DNA of 64,000 nt from Adiantum capillus-veneris (GCA_014529385.2 CM043945.1:144453741-144517740); one strand, 5' to 3'; numbered from the stretch's first letter, positions 34,354 through 45,328 are shown. Notes: a model not told the origin generated them from the letters alone. Program-made: numbers and translations.

Positions 34354-34451
34354 TATCACGTGACACATCCAACCCTACGTATCCGTGGACAAGCTACAGC
34401 ATGACCAGGGTTCAATTCAATCAAGTCAGTCTAGAATAGAAAGTGATCTGG
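34354..34451 (+). repeat. 98-bp duplication of the LTR head
   Basis: The first 98 bp of the LTR occur twice in tandem (34354-34451 and from 34452), with TATCACG instead of TGTCACG at the outer copy. Confidence 0.8.
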
Positions 34452-35689
34452 TGTCACGTGACACATCCAACCCTATGTGTCTGTGGACAAGCTACAGCAT
34501 GACCAGGGTTCAATTCAGTCAAGTCAGTCTAGAATAGGAAGTGATTTGGCACTTTTGTGAGTCTGTTCGCAAACCGTGCATGTCCAGACACTTAGATTAG
34601 ATGCATATCCTCCGGTTGCACACAGCATGACCATCAGATTCCAGTCAAATCCCATCAGTAGCTTTTTTGCAGTGCAGAGGCCTATTTTTCCTATTTTTGA
34701 CATTTTTCACTTATTATTTTTAAGTGACTTTTGTTGAAAAGTAGGTAGGGCAATTTTGCTAAGTTTGTATAAATAAAAACCTAGCGCGAGCACTTTCTGG
34801 CAGAAGAGGCAACAGGAGCACCTTGCTCAACAGGCAACTTCTCAGCAAGAACAACCCCCGCGACAACTCTGGCGTTTTCTCTCGCCTAGCGTTTTTGCAC
34901 CAGATCAGCCAGCATTTTTGCACTTGCAGATTCCCGGCGACAGTAGACAGCAAATCAGCCCCAACGTTAGCAGACTCCCACAGCAACACAGCAGATTTCC
35001 TAGCGTTAGCAGATTTCTTTGCAAGGTCAGTTTTCAGCCCTAGCGTTTTTGGTTTGCAAAACAACCCTAGCGTTTTTGTTGATCATCGCGACAGAATCAG
35101 CCATAGGACCAATGTTTTCAGTTTTCAGCCTTTAGACCCCGCAGAAGAAGTCCCAAACCTCGCAGATCTCACCTCCCACAGCAGTTCCTCGCCGCACGGT
35201 GGGATCCATCGAAGTTTGCAGTTTCAGCCCGGAAACCGCAGATTTCAGCATCTGCGTTTTCAGCGCGCCGTCGTCGCATCGTGGTCATCGACATCATCAC
35301 CAACATAGAGTCAGAGTTCAACAGATAAAGATTTGCAGATTTCAACCATTAGCATTTTCAGATTTCAGCCTGTCTTGTCGTCGTCGACATCGTCGGCAAG
35401 TCCAAGCATTGTAGAGATTTGTGCAATCATAAGTAGACCGCTCTCGCCATAGAGAGTGGGGCCTTCGGAGGAGGGTTTTACGTCGTCTCTGGTGTCGTAT
35501 TCTCTTCTCTGTCTATCTCTCAATCTCATACACTTTCTCGCACAGTGTCCATTCACTTTGTTTGTGTTCATTGCACTCTCTCATTAAGAACGGAAGGCTC
35601 TCCCTTACATAAGAACAAAAGGAACCTGGGCACAGTTCGGAGCACTCATCTTGAGCAAAGTTCAATCATTCATTCCGCTGCACCTTACA
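34452..35689 (+). repeat. LTR 1 of the array (1238 bp)
   Basis: It starts TGTCACGTGACAC and ends CACCTTACA. A TATA box (TATAAATA) lies at 34768-34775. The R/U5 half is full of short motifs based on TAGCGTTTTTG and TTTCAGCC. It belongs to subfamily A, with ATTATTTTTAAGTGACTTTTG upstream of the TATA box. Confidence 0.85.
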
Positions 35690-36570
35690 TTGGTATCAAA
35701 GCTTTGGCAGTGTTCTGTATCACTCAAGGAAAGAACCACAAGAATCACAGAATTTTTTTTGCTTGTTGAGGTCGCACGAACCCAAGTTCGCTTGGGCGTG
35801 TCAATTCCTAATCGTGTTTTTGAAGAGTGACAGGAATCCCAGGAAAGAAGGGCTTGTCCAGCCTCCCCTTGTGCCTCTTTTCACTCATTGAGAGCGGACC
35901 GTGCACTTAGCGGCCGGCCAATCGACGTGAGGTGGGAAAAAGCAACCTTGGTGTGAGCGCAAGGCTGCCAAGGGGTGCGCCCGCGGAAAAGAGTAGAACT
36001 CGGGTGAAGAGAAGATCCTTCTCTAACATGTCTCTTCCTTGGCATGATACATTTGTAGAAAGAGCACAAGAAAGTATGAGCACCAAGCATGGGCATTTCC
36101 ATTGTGTTTTGCCACAGTTGATTGATTTACGTCAGCACGACAAGATTCGATCTCATTGTTTGCGTCTGTGTGGTGAACGGGTTAGCACTCCGTCTCTTTG
36201 TTCATCTACATTGCATGCACGGTCTTTGAGGAAGACAAAAAATTTTCCAGTCACTTTACATGGAATAAGTATGTTCATGTTTTTGTGTCGGAAGTGGTTT
36301 CAGGAATTTTCAACCATGGAGATTCTTGAAGAAGGAAGAAGCATGACTCTAGACGAAGTTGAAGCATCGAACGAGCCACAGCAGACTTTGTCGCTTTTGG
36401 CGCGGCCCAAAGAAGCAAGCTTTGCAGACCTTTATGAAGTTCAAGTACCGCACGACCCACACATCAGAGTGGGCTGGCGAAGAGTCCCTTCCAGGATTCC
36501 GAATGCTATTCGCGATCACCATCGACGCCGTACAGTTCGGTACCAGTACCTCACTTTGAAAAGGAGGGGA
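35690..36570 (+). mobile_element. internal region 1 of the array (881 bp, deleted)
   Basis: It starts with the primer-site-like TTGGTATCAAAGC and ends with the polypurine tract before 36571. Compared with internal region 2 it lacks about 1 kb of the protein-coding middle; the join is at about 36027, just before ATGTCTCTTCCTTGG. Confidence 0.75.
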
Positions 36571-36621
36571 TGTCACGTGACACATCCAACCCTATGTGTC
36601 CGTGGACAAGCTACAACATGA
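35932..36621 (+). CDS. shortened array-family protein
   Basis: A 229-residue frame joins the start MGKSNLGVSARLPRG to the conserved C-terminal part beginning MSLPWHDTFVERAQES. It runs through EASFADLYEVQVPHDP into the next LTR. The joined frame is intact despite the deletion. No domain is recognised. The C-terminal part is the best conserved protein segment of the family, present also at 44745-45328, 53450-53588/60732-61191 and 62296-62500. Confidence 0.45.
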   Translation: MGKSNLGVSARLPRGAPAEKSRTRVKRRSFSNMSLPWHDTFVERAQESMSTKHGHFHCVLPQLIDLRQHDKIRSHCLRLCGERVSTPSLCSSTLHARSLRKTKNFPVTLHGISMFMFLCRKWFQEFSTMEILEEGRSMTLDEVEASNEPQQTLSLLARPKEASFADLYEVQVPHDPHIRVGWRRVPSRIPNAIRDHHRRRTVRYQYLTLKRRGCHVTHPTLCVRGQATT

Positions 36622-37054
36622 CCAGAGTTCAGTTCAGTCAAGTCAGTCTAGAATAGGAAGTGATCTGGCACTTTTGTGAGTCTTTTCGCAGACCGTGCAT
36701 GTCCAGACACTTAGATTAGATGTATATCCTCTGGTTGCACACAGCATGACCATAAATTCCAGTCAGATCCCATCAGTAGCTTTTTTACAATGCATAGGCC
36801 TATTTTTCCTATTTTTGACATTTTTCACTTATTACTTGGTGAGCCAAAGGTTCTTTTCCCCTTCCTTGAGCCCACAAGCCACCACGTGGCACTTGCACAA
36901 TACCTTAAAATAACAAAAACCATCGACGAGTGAAAAGCTTTATAGCAGCTATTTTAAAAAACAGCGTTGTGCACGTACTTGCTCTGCACTGTGCGCAATT
37001 GGAAGCGAGACGCAGAAGCAATTGGAAATTCTCGAGGTTTGTCTCTGGCCACTC

Positions 37055-37057
<3 letters not shown>

Positions 37058-37097
<40 letters not shown>

Positions 37098-37110
37098 AGA
37101 GAGTGTGTGA
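37058..37110. repeat. GA microsatellite
   Basis: About 20 imperfect GA units inside the 3.9 kb insertion. Confidence 0.9.
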
Positions 37111-37149
37111 AAGAACGTCTGTCTTGCTCCTGCTCCGTTTGTTGCTCTC

Positions 37150-37660
37150 TCGTAGACGATGGCCGTAGCGGCATCGAAGGCAAGCTTTGCCTTGAAAGGC
37201 ACGAAGTTTTTGAAACTCCTACAACAATGAATCTGGTGCAGGGAATGGAGCGCCTCACCTTTAATGGCGAAGACAAAGGAAGCGGGGGAAGGCATTGTTG
37301 GTCGCTCTCTCAGCGTCTGTATGGGCATGACACGGCCATGCACTGTGTGGTGAAGTGAGGCTTTGAGCTGATCGGCAGCCTGTATCAAGTGACGTAGGAT
37401 GAACAGGTCATCATCACCGAGCTCAACAAGTGAGGTAGGGTATTGTGGCCTTGACAGTCGCAACTTCGTAATCTCCTACAGCGATATCAGCCTCTCTTCC
37501 ATCAGCAATCCCACCGCCGTCACCTACAAGGATACTTCCATGGCGCCCACCCCTGCCTCCCTCGACCTAGACACCTGCTTCTACGACGGCGTTGGCGGGT
37601 CCTTTGTTCATCTCTCTAAACCAAGCTCTCATAATTATGGCTTTTGCTCATTATAACAGC
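37150..37660 (+). pseudogene. unrecognised gene fragment in the insertion
   Basis: Frames in both strands are unusually open here: an 85-residue plus-strand ORF at 37399-37656 and a 169-residue minus-strand ORF at 37463-36954. Codon-like composition suggests a captured gene piece. I cannot name the protein or fix the strand. Confidence 0.25.
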
Positions 37661-37706
37661 TAGATCCCTTTCTACATTCCATTTACTGGCTTAGCAGCAT
37701 CTTTCT

Positions 37707-37779
37707 ACAAGAAGAAGAAGAAGAAGAAGAAGAAGAAGAAGAGGAGGAGGAAGAGAGAGAGAGAGAGAGAGAGAGAGGT
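37707..37779. repeat. GAA/GGA/GA compound microsatellite
   Basis: GAA units run into GGA and then GA units. Confidence 0.9.
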
Positions 37780-37988
37780 CGTCTCGGTCTCTCTCAGCGT
37801 CTCTAAAAAATGAGCGACGCTGCAATACCGAGCACCATGAAAAGCTTATTAAAAAGCAGCGCCATGAAAAGCTTCTAATCAATTGCGCTATCTACAACAA
37901 CGAGAAGCAGTGCTCGAGCATGGTCTGGAGCAAGACATGACAAGAATGCAAGGCAAGCTCTCGCTTTGCATACGACGAGCGTGGTGCA

Positions 37989-39165
37989 ATGGCACATTGC
38001 AGTAGAACTAGTAGTAATGGGGAAGCGGATCCAAAAGTAGAAGAGCAGGAGAAGGAGAGGAGGAGGAAAGAGACAATTTTGTGGTACTCCGCCCGTTCCC
38101 CTGCTAGATCAGGGTGTCAGTTGGACATGAGTGTGTGGAGGCACCTACCGCACGATGTGCTGCTAAGGGTTCTGGCACCCTTGCCACTTCTAAAGCAACT
38201 GGAGCTCCAGACAGTGTGTAAGTCGTGGCGTGATTTATTCCGCCAGGGCCAGGCCCCTTTGGGCATTGGGCGCGAGACTTGGATCACGGTGCTTAGGCGT
38301 TATGCCCCCATATACTGGCCATATACCGTGACCTGCACTTTGCCTTTCCCCCCTGCCCGCAAAAATGTCAACAACAGGGGCAGGATTGGGTGGAGGTTGA
38401 GTCACCTTCCTCCATGTGCGGCTATGGCGCAACACCTCATGGGCAGCATTGGTGGCCTAATTGCGGTTGAGTGCACTGATAGACATTCCTTTGTCGCCTA
38501 TAACCCTCTTACCAAGGCCACCAACTTCATCTACCATCCATGGGTCTCCAAGGCCTATGGTCACTGGATGATGACCTTTTTGTGTTGGATAAGCAAAAGG
38601 GTGCAATGTACACATATAACGCAGAGAGATGCATATAGAGCACTGTGAAGTCTTCAGTACCAAGGTGCCTTGGCAAGCTGAACCTGGCACTTGAGAGTGT
38701 TGTCAAATGCAAGGGCCGAATTCTACTGGTGGGGTGTTTGGATCTGGCGGACAACTACGGCCGGAGGGCTGAAGGTCTGGGAGTGCAAACTGGATGTCAA
38801 CCAGGGATCACCAACTGCAACATGGGTTGAGTTGGCAACTCCACATCACCTCTGGGAACCTTATCGAGACACTCGTCCTATGGACAGATGGTGTCAAATC
38901 CGCTGCCATGTTGCTGTCGAGAATCGTATCATCGTTACGGGTGTGGAGTTCGCAGCGGAAATTGCCCTCAACAAATTTTGACCTCCCCTTGCGTATGATG
39001 TGGATTGCGGATCCTAGAAACCTCTACCCTCCTAGAGGGAGGCAAAGATTATATAGGCTACTTTGTGCTCCAGCCCTCCTGGAATGTTGTGCCCTAGGGT
39101 ATATTGCCTTAATCAACTTCCTTGCTTCTTTGAGGGATTTAATGTATTATTTGATTGTGTCATGA
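37989..39165 (+). pseudogene. F-box protein gene copy, frameshifted
   Basis: The 219-residue first ORF (37989-38648) has an acidic/basic N-terminal tail and an F-box at about residues 48-88 (WRHLPHDVLLRVLAPLPLL, then CKSWRDLF). F-box proteins bind SKP1 and act as substrate receptors of SCF ubiquitin ligases. After it, GSIGGLIAVE and NPLTKA resemble the C-terminal kelch-like half of plant F-box proteins. From about 38560 the homologous sequence continues in other frames: VLDKQKGAMYTYNAE, LALESVVKCKGRILLVG, then WVELATPHHLWEPY and MDRWCQIRCH. At least three frameshifts and one TAG stop are needed. With its place inside a transposon-like insertion, this is most likely a captured, inactive copy. 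Confidence 0.65.
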
Positions 39166-40760
39166 AAATTGGGCTATATCCTCTTTAGAGGAGTAGCTCC
39201 ATGGCTTGCAATTTAGGAACGGCCCGCTCTCTTTTGTAGGAAAGTCTGCAATTGCTTTATTTAATAATTTATATTGGAGTGGGATGTTGAGAGCTCAAAC
39301 TCTTTGGACTAGAGTTCCGTGAACATCCTTCTAGTTGATGGTCATTTTGGGGTGAGAGTCTTCTCTTGCAAAGTTCAAAATTTGCACTTTATAATAGTTT
39401 TCTTGCTTGTTTGTTTACTATGTCCCTCTTTGAAGGTTAAGGTTTTTTGCTTGGCGGTTGGAAAGACTCCTAGACTTCTTGAGGACAAACCCTACGTATG
39501 ATAACATCCTAATGCATGACCGACGAGTTGCATAATTGAGAAGCCTTGCTTGGTCTACGAGGAGAGGGCGCACTACAAATAGGAAACTGGCTAAAACATA
39601 AGACAAGAGAAAGAGTTGACGGTCGAGTAGAGAGAGATAATGCAATTTTAACAAGGGAAAATCTATCGAAAAGCACTCATAACTCTTTATGTAGTGAACC
39701 TTCGACATAAAATATAAAATTAGATTTGCTTCTCTTTAAGCTTAATCAATATGCCACATCTCCTGTACTTGTCTTAATGCGTGTTTTGCATCTGGCAGGG
39801 AGGACATATATTCACAACACTGGACATTTCAATTGTACAAGCACGACTCCATCTCGACAGCACTACAAGGTTCGTTATCTATATCCAACACCCCATGACT
39901 ATGCGTTTGCTTGGCACAACACATAAATGCTACGAGGCAGGGCACGGCTTCCGTTTCTTATAATTTTTGGAGAGACCACAGTGCCAGCTCTCCACCATAC
40001 TTTTGTATGGCACCTCTGCGTGACGTGCACTGTATACTTTGCACTTTCAGTCTGTGACGTTTCATTTCCAGAAGATTTGTTTAACTATTCACATTGCTTT
40101 TTGTAGCTTGAATCGAACATTGTCCTCTAGCTTGCAAGATTGGATGGCATTTGTACATGATTATCAGCTCGGTAATGTAGTTCAATTTTTATACTCTGTT
40201 TATGCTTTCTGTATTTTTGAGTTTGTCAAAGCTTCCTTAAGTTTAGTTTAGCCATATGTTTTCCTCATGAGTGCAGGCTCAATTTCGATCATCGTATCTA
40301 TATATTAAATAGACATGCATTTCTTTTCACACAGCTTGGCAATTCAACATATATATTGAAATAAAGGAAAATTGAATGCGCTTGATTGAGAATAAGATGG
40401 GTGTCTCAAAGATGGTTCCATAGTTTAAAGGCTAAACGATCGATATTACTAGGTTGAATGGTGAAATCTGCAAACAACTATCAAACTAGGCTAAGTTACA
40501 ACCCTTTTGTTGGATTCAATTACCCTCTTTAGTAGCCCTTTATTGTATATGGAATATTATGGGACACAACTTGCTTCTTCCCAATGCTCATCAAGTCCCA
40601 ACGTGAGCTATTATTGGTGCCTATCAATTCGTTCTACTCATTTTTTTTGTCACCACAACAAAACTCAAGGTGACAACAATCACAACCAACCAAGTAACCA
40701 GCGGCTGTGCTCCAAAATCTATCTGATCATATATGGCAAAGGCCCACCAAGCAAGACTAG
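39166..40760. other. right part of the insertion, no gene recognised
   Basis: AT-rich sequence with short ORFs only. It contains the second R2 repeat at 39861-40000. Confidence 0.45.
39861..40000. repeat. dispersed repeat R2, copy 2
   Basis: Direct partner of 31505-31642, inside the 3.9 kb insertion. Confidence 0.7.
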
Positions 40761-41720
40761 TTATTTTTAAGTGACTTTTGTTGGAAAGTAGGTAGGGCAA
40801 TTTTGCTAAGTTTGTATAAATAAAAACCTAGCGCTAGCACTTTCTGGCAGAAGAGGCAGCAGGAGTACCTTGCTCAACAGGCAACTTCTCAGCAAGACCA
40901 ACCCCCGCGACAACTCTGGCGTTTTCTCTCAACAGAAGGCCTAGCGTTTTTGCACCAAATCAGCCAGCGTTTTTGCACTTGCAGATTCCCGGCGACAATA
41001 GACAGTTAGATCAGCCCCAGCGTTAGCAGACTCCCACAGCAACACAACAGATTTCCTAGCGTTAGCAGATTTCCCCGCAAGGTCAGTTTTCAGCCCTAGC
41101 GTTTTTGCAAATCATCGCGACAGAATCAGCCATAGGACCAACGTTTTCAGTTTTCAGCCTTTAGACCCCGCAGAAGAAGTCCCGAACCTCGCAGATCTCA
41201 CCTTCCCGCAGCAGTTCCTTGCCGAACGGTGGGATCCATCGAAGTTTGCAGTTTCAGCCCGGAAACCGCAGATTTCACCATCTGCGTTTTCAGCGCGCCG
41301 TCGTCGCATCGTGGTCATCAACATCATCACCGACATAGAGTCAGAATTCAGCAGATAAAGATTTGCAGATTTCAGCCATTAGCATTTTCAGATTTCAGCC
41401 CGTCTCGTCGTCGTCAACATCGTTGGCAAGTCCAAGCATTGTAGAGATTTGTGCAATCATAAGTAGACCGCTCTCGCCATAGAGAGTGGGGCCTTCGGAG
41501 GAGCGTTTTACGTCGTCTCTGGTGTCGTATTCTCTTCTCTCTCTATCTCTCAGTCTCATACACTTTCTCGCGCAGTGTCCATTCACTTTGTTTGTGTTCA
41601 TTGCACTCTCTCATTAAGAACGGAAGGCTCTCCCTTACATAAGAACAAAAGGAACCTTGAGCACAGTTCGGAGCACTCATCTTGAGCAAAGTTCAAACAT
41701 TCATTCCGCTGCACCTTACA

Positions 41721-43329
41721 TCTAGCACTTTTGTGAGTTTGTTCGCAGACCGTGCACGTCCAAACACTTAGATTAGATACATATCCTCTGGTTGCACACA
41801 TCATGATCATCAGATTTCCAATCAGAACCAATCAGGAGTATTTTTACAGTGCATAGACCTATTTTCCCTATTTTTGACATTTTTCACTTATTATTTTTAA
41901 GTGACTTTTGTTGGAAAGTAGGCAGGGCAATTTTGCTAAGTTGTATAAATAGAAACCTAACGCTAGCACTTTCTGGCAAAAGAGGTAGCAAGAGCAGTGC
42001 TCACAGGCAACTTCTCAACAGGACCCCAAAGATCTCTAGCGTTTTTTCTCTATAGCAGATGGGCTAGCGTTTTTGGACAAGAACCCAGATAAGCCAGTGT
42101 TTTTGTATCTGCATCAGCCTGGCGACAGAACCACGGCAGATCAGCCCTGTTGTTAGCAGATTCCCACCGCAGGAGGATTTTCAGCCCTAGCGTTTTTGGT
42201 TTGCAGATCAACTGCAACGTTTCTGCAGACCTTCGCGACAAGGACATCAAGAACACCAGCGTTTTCAGTTTTCAGCAGTAAGAGCCCACAGAAGAAGTCC
42301 CGAACATCGCACATCTCACCTTCCCGCACCAGATCCTCACTGCACGGTCAGATCCAGCGTAGTTTGCAGTTTCAGCCTGGAAAACGCAGATTTCAGCATC
42401 TGTGTTTTCAGTGCGTTGTCGTCGCATCGTCGCTATCGACATCGTCATCGACATAGAGTTAGAATTCAGCCGATAAAGATTTGTAGATTTCAGCCATTAG
42501 TATCGTCTCGCCGTCGTCCTCATCGTCGTCGACATCGTCGGCAAGTCCAAGCATTGTAGCATAGTTACCCGGAACGGAAACGGGGAACGGGAATGGGAGG
42601 GTCCGGAACGGGACGGGAACGGGGAGGAGGAGGGGGGGGCAGAACGGGAACGGGACCGGAACGGTCCATCTAGAGTAAGGCTTGAATCACCTCCATTCAA
42701 CTTAGTCCCAAATAAACTCCTAAACAACCCCAAAACTGCTCCCTAATCTACCCCCTAACCTGCCCTCAAACTACACCAAACATGTTCCCCGAACAGCCCC
42801 AAATCTGTCCCCAAAAGCCCACTTTTTTTCCCCCAAATGCCTACTTTTGCCCGTTCCGCCCCGCATTTCGCTATTCCGCCTCATGTTTCGCCTCGTTCCC
42901 CCCATTCCGGAACACTGCCAGAACACCGTTCCGGTTACACCCCGTTCCAGAACGACGTTCCGTTCCCATCTCCATTTCGGCAACGGGACTTGTTCGGAAC
43001 GCCGTTTCACAACGTTTGGGCCGTGTTCCCCCCCTTCCCTATTACACTGCATTGTAGAGATTTGTGCAATCATAAGTAGACCGCTCTCGCCATAGAGAGT
43101 GGGGCCTTCAGAGGAGGGTTTGACAACTCGTCTGGTGTCGTATTCTCTTCTCTCTCTATCTCTCAGTCTCAGCACCTTCACGCACAGTGTTTATCCACTT
43201 TGTTGTGATCACTTGCACTCTCATTAAAGAACGGAAGGCTCTCGCTTCCCTAAGTAAAAGGAACCTTGAGCACAGTTCGGAGCACTCATCTTGAGCAAAG
43301 TTCAACATTCACTTCCGCTGCACCTTACA
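41721..43329 (+). repeat. LTR 3 of the array, lacking its head and carrying a MITE
   Basis: It starts abruptly at the position equal to about base 93 of a full LTR (GCACTTTTGTGAG), directly after the last base of LTR 2, and ends CACCTTACA. Without the MITE it is about 1.11 kb. It is subfamily A with a TATA box TATAAATA at 41944-41951. The LTR-to-LTR junction indicates recombination. Confidence 0.8.
42560..43049. mobile_element. hAT-like non-autonomous element (MITE), 490 bp
   Basis: An exact 8-bp duplication, CATTGTAG, flanks it (42552-42559 and 43050-43057), and LTRs 1 and 2 show the empty site GCATTGTAGAG. Ends read CATAGTTACCCGG on the left and, as reverse complement, CAGTGTAATAGGG on the right. 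Both sub-ends are packed with GGAACGG-type motifs in opposite orientation, comparable with subterminal transposase-binding repeats of hAT elements. No transposase is encoded. Confidence 0.85.
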
Positions 43330-45277
43330 TTGATATCAGAGCTTTGGTCGTGTTCTGTATCACTCAAGGAAAGAACCACAAGAACCACATAAAATTTTTT
43401 TGCTTGTTGCGGTCGCAATTAACCCAAGTTCTCTTGGGAGTGTCAATTCCTGATCGTGTTTTTGAAGAGTGACAGGAAACCCAAGAAAGAAGGGCTTGTC
43501 CAGCCTCCCCTTGCGTCTCTTTTCACTCATGGAGAGTGGACTGTGCACTTCGCGGCCGGCCAATCGACGTGAGGTGGGGAAAAGCGACCTTGGTGTGAGC
43601 GCAAGGCCGCCAAGGGGTGCGCCCACGGAAAAGAGCAGAACTCGGGTGAAGAGAAGGTCCTTCTCTAACACACATTGCAAGCGAAAGAAGAACCGCAAGA
43701 ACCTCGAGCACCTCAAAAACCCAAAAACCTGAAGACCCCCAAGAACCCCAAGAACCAAGACCCACAAGAACCCAAGTTCCTCGTAAACTTAAGAACCCAA
43801 GACTTCAAGTGTATGGTCATCACCCGAAGCGGAAAGGATACTTCGCATGAAGGTAGTGAGCATGGGAGTGGCAAAGAAGCGTTTTCCTCGTCAGGAGGTT
43901 TTTCCGACCCTTCCCCATCTACGCCAAGGATTGCACCAGATTCTATGGAGGCTTGGTGCAAGAGGATGATGAACATGATGACAAAATGGCACGAAGCAAG
44001 AATGACAACCATGGAGCGTGAGCGCGAGCAATTACGCTTGGAGGCCAAAGAATTTGATCCCAACTACGCAGAAAGAAAAACAGAATTGGATCGCAAGAAC
44101 GTTGTTCATTCTTCCTCTCTCATTTCTAATGTGCAGGCGAAGATTGAGGAGGAGACTCTCGCAGTCTCTTCTTCTCTAATGCATGACACACAGGATTTGC
44201 ATGATGATAAGCTTGATGAATTGAATGATAATGATATGCATGATGATTTGAATGACAATGACAAGCATGATGATTTGCATGATGATCACGATGTGATTTC
44301 TCACAAGCATGAAGATTTGTATGATCAAGACGTGATTGTTCACAAGGATGACGGTTTAGTTGATGCTTTGTCTAGCGAAGCTAACCTCGTTGCAAATTCG
44401 ATCAATCACGAAGAAATGATCTTGGCTTTCGAGTCGAGGTCCACAGCACCCCCCCACGCAGATTTGATCAAACACGACAAACCGATCTTGGCTCTCGAGC
44501 CTAGGTCCAAAGAACCCTTACAAGAAGTACTATGTGTTCGAATAATTCGTCAGCACGCATTGTTCGAGTGTTTCATTCGTGATCGTTTCCTATATTTTAG
44601 TCAGTGTCTTTATGCAATCCCTTTTCCTAGGCATGACATATTGTACGTTGAGCACGTTTCACTCATGGATGAGCATGAATGTATGCGGACTTTTCATGAA
44701 AAGCTGAAAAGTATGTATGTAAGGAAGTCACATTCCATGTCTCTTCCTTGGCATGACACATTCGTAGAACGAGCACATGAAAGTATGAGCACGAAGCATG
44801 AGCAGTTCCGTTGTGAATTGCCACAGTTAATTGCTCTAGATCATAAGAGAAAGATTCGATCTCATTGTTTGTGTGTGTGTGGTGAACGGTTTGGCATTCC
44901 GTCTCTAGGTTCATCTGCATTGCATACACAGTCTTTAGCGAAGACGATTTTTTCCACTCACTTTACATAGAATAGGTATGTTCATGGTTTTGTGTTGGAG
45001 ATGGTTTCAAGAATTTTCAGCCATGGAGATTCTTGAAGAAGAAAGAAGCATGACTCTCAACGAAGTTGAAACAAGAAAGGAAACTCAGAAGACTATGTCG
45101 CTTTCGGCGCGGCCCAAAGAAGCAAGCGTTGCAGAGCTTTATGAAGTTCAAGTACCGCACGACCCACACATCAGGGTGGGCCGGCGAAGAGTCCCTTCCA
45201 GGATTCCGGATGCTATTGGCAATCTCCCTCGACGCCATACAGTTCGGTACCAGTACCTCACTTTGAAAAGGAGGGGA
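43330..45277 (+). mobile_element. internal region 2 of the array (best preserved)
   Basis: It starts with the primer site TTGATATCAGAGC and ends at the polypurine tract AAAAGGAGGGGA. It is 1948 bp and contains the longest coding region of the family. Confidence 0.8.
43675..44970 (+). CDS. array-family protein with His/Asp-rich tract, unrecognised
   Basis: The 431-residue ORF starts with a Pro/Lys-rich repeat segment, then MVITRSGKDT, likely the true start at 43813 because the same start is conserved in internal region 3. A helix-rich charged part (TMEREREQLRLEAKEF) follows. Residues about 175-220 are a low-complexity run of Asp, His, Leu and Asn in DLHDD/NDNDKHDD units that could bind metal. 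The C-terminal half contains SINHEE, AFESRS, DRFLYFSQ, FPRHDILYVEHVS and MSLPWHDTFVERAHES. A 2-base deletion near 44950 shifts the frame. No gag, protease or reverse transcriptase motif is recognised. It is probably a gag-like or element-specific protein. Confidence 0.5.
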   Translation: MQAKEEPQEPRAPQKPKNLKTPKNPKNQDPQEPKFLVNLRTQDFKCMVITRSGKDTSHEGSEHGSGKEAFSSSGGFSDPSPSTPRIAPDSMEAWCKRMMNMMTKWHEARMTTMEREREQLRLEAKEFDPNYAERKTELDRKNVVHSSSLISNVQAKIEEETLAVSSSLMHDTQDLHDDKLDELNDNDMHDDLNDNDKHDDLHDDHDVISHKHEDLYDQDVIVHKDDGLVDALSSEANLVANSINHEEMILAFESRSTAPPHADLIKHDKPILALEPRSKEPLQEVLCVRIIRQHALFECFIRDRFLYFSQCLYAIPFPRHDILYVEHVSLMDEHECMRTFHEKLKSMYVRKSHSMSLPWHDTFVERAHESMSTKHEQFRCELPQLIALDHKRKIRSHCLCVCGERFGIPSLGSSALHTQSLAKTIFSTHFT

Positions 45278-45328
45278 TGTCACGTGACACATCCAACCCT
45301 ATGTGTCCGTGGACAAGCTACAGCATGA
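44978..45328 (+). pseudogene. frameshifted C-terminus of the array-family protein
   Basis: This 116-residue ORF (MFMVLCWRWFQEFSAMEILE, then EVQVPHDPHIRVGRRRVPSR) continues the product of 43675-44970 after the frameshift and runs into LTR 4. In internal region 1 the same parts are in one frame. Confidence 0.5.

Larger units (their letters stand above)
36835..40760 (+). mobile_element. 3.9 kb insertion carrying gene fragments, class uncertain
   Basis: The segment interrupts LTR 2 with TTA on both sides (36832-36834 and 40761-40763), and LTRs 1 and 3 provide empty sites. The left end starts CTTGGTGAGCC. Its inexact reverse complement, GGCCCACCAAG, lies at 40741-40751, nine bases inside the right end, which reads CAAGACTAG. 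It contains a broken F-box gene, GA-rich microsatellites and repeat R2. A DNA transposon with a 3-bp duplication fits best. The CTAG-T right end also recalls Helitrons, but the left end does not start TC. Confidence 0.6.
36571..41720 (+). repeat. LTR 2 of the array, split by a 3.9 kb insertion
   Basis: LTR sequence covers 36571-36834 and resumes at 40761-41720, together about 1.22 kb. LTR 1 and LTR 3 show the undisturbed site. Confidence 0.85.

Noticed and set aside
36930-37463. 142- and 169-residue overlapping ORFs as real genes
   Set aside because: Both contain Arg/Glu or Ser/Leu runs from the GA microsatellite and neither has a recognisable domain.
42771-43181. ORFs of 80-136 residues on both strands rich in Pro, Arg and Gly
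   Set aside because: They lie in the MITE and reflect its GGAACGG-type repeats.
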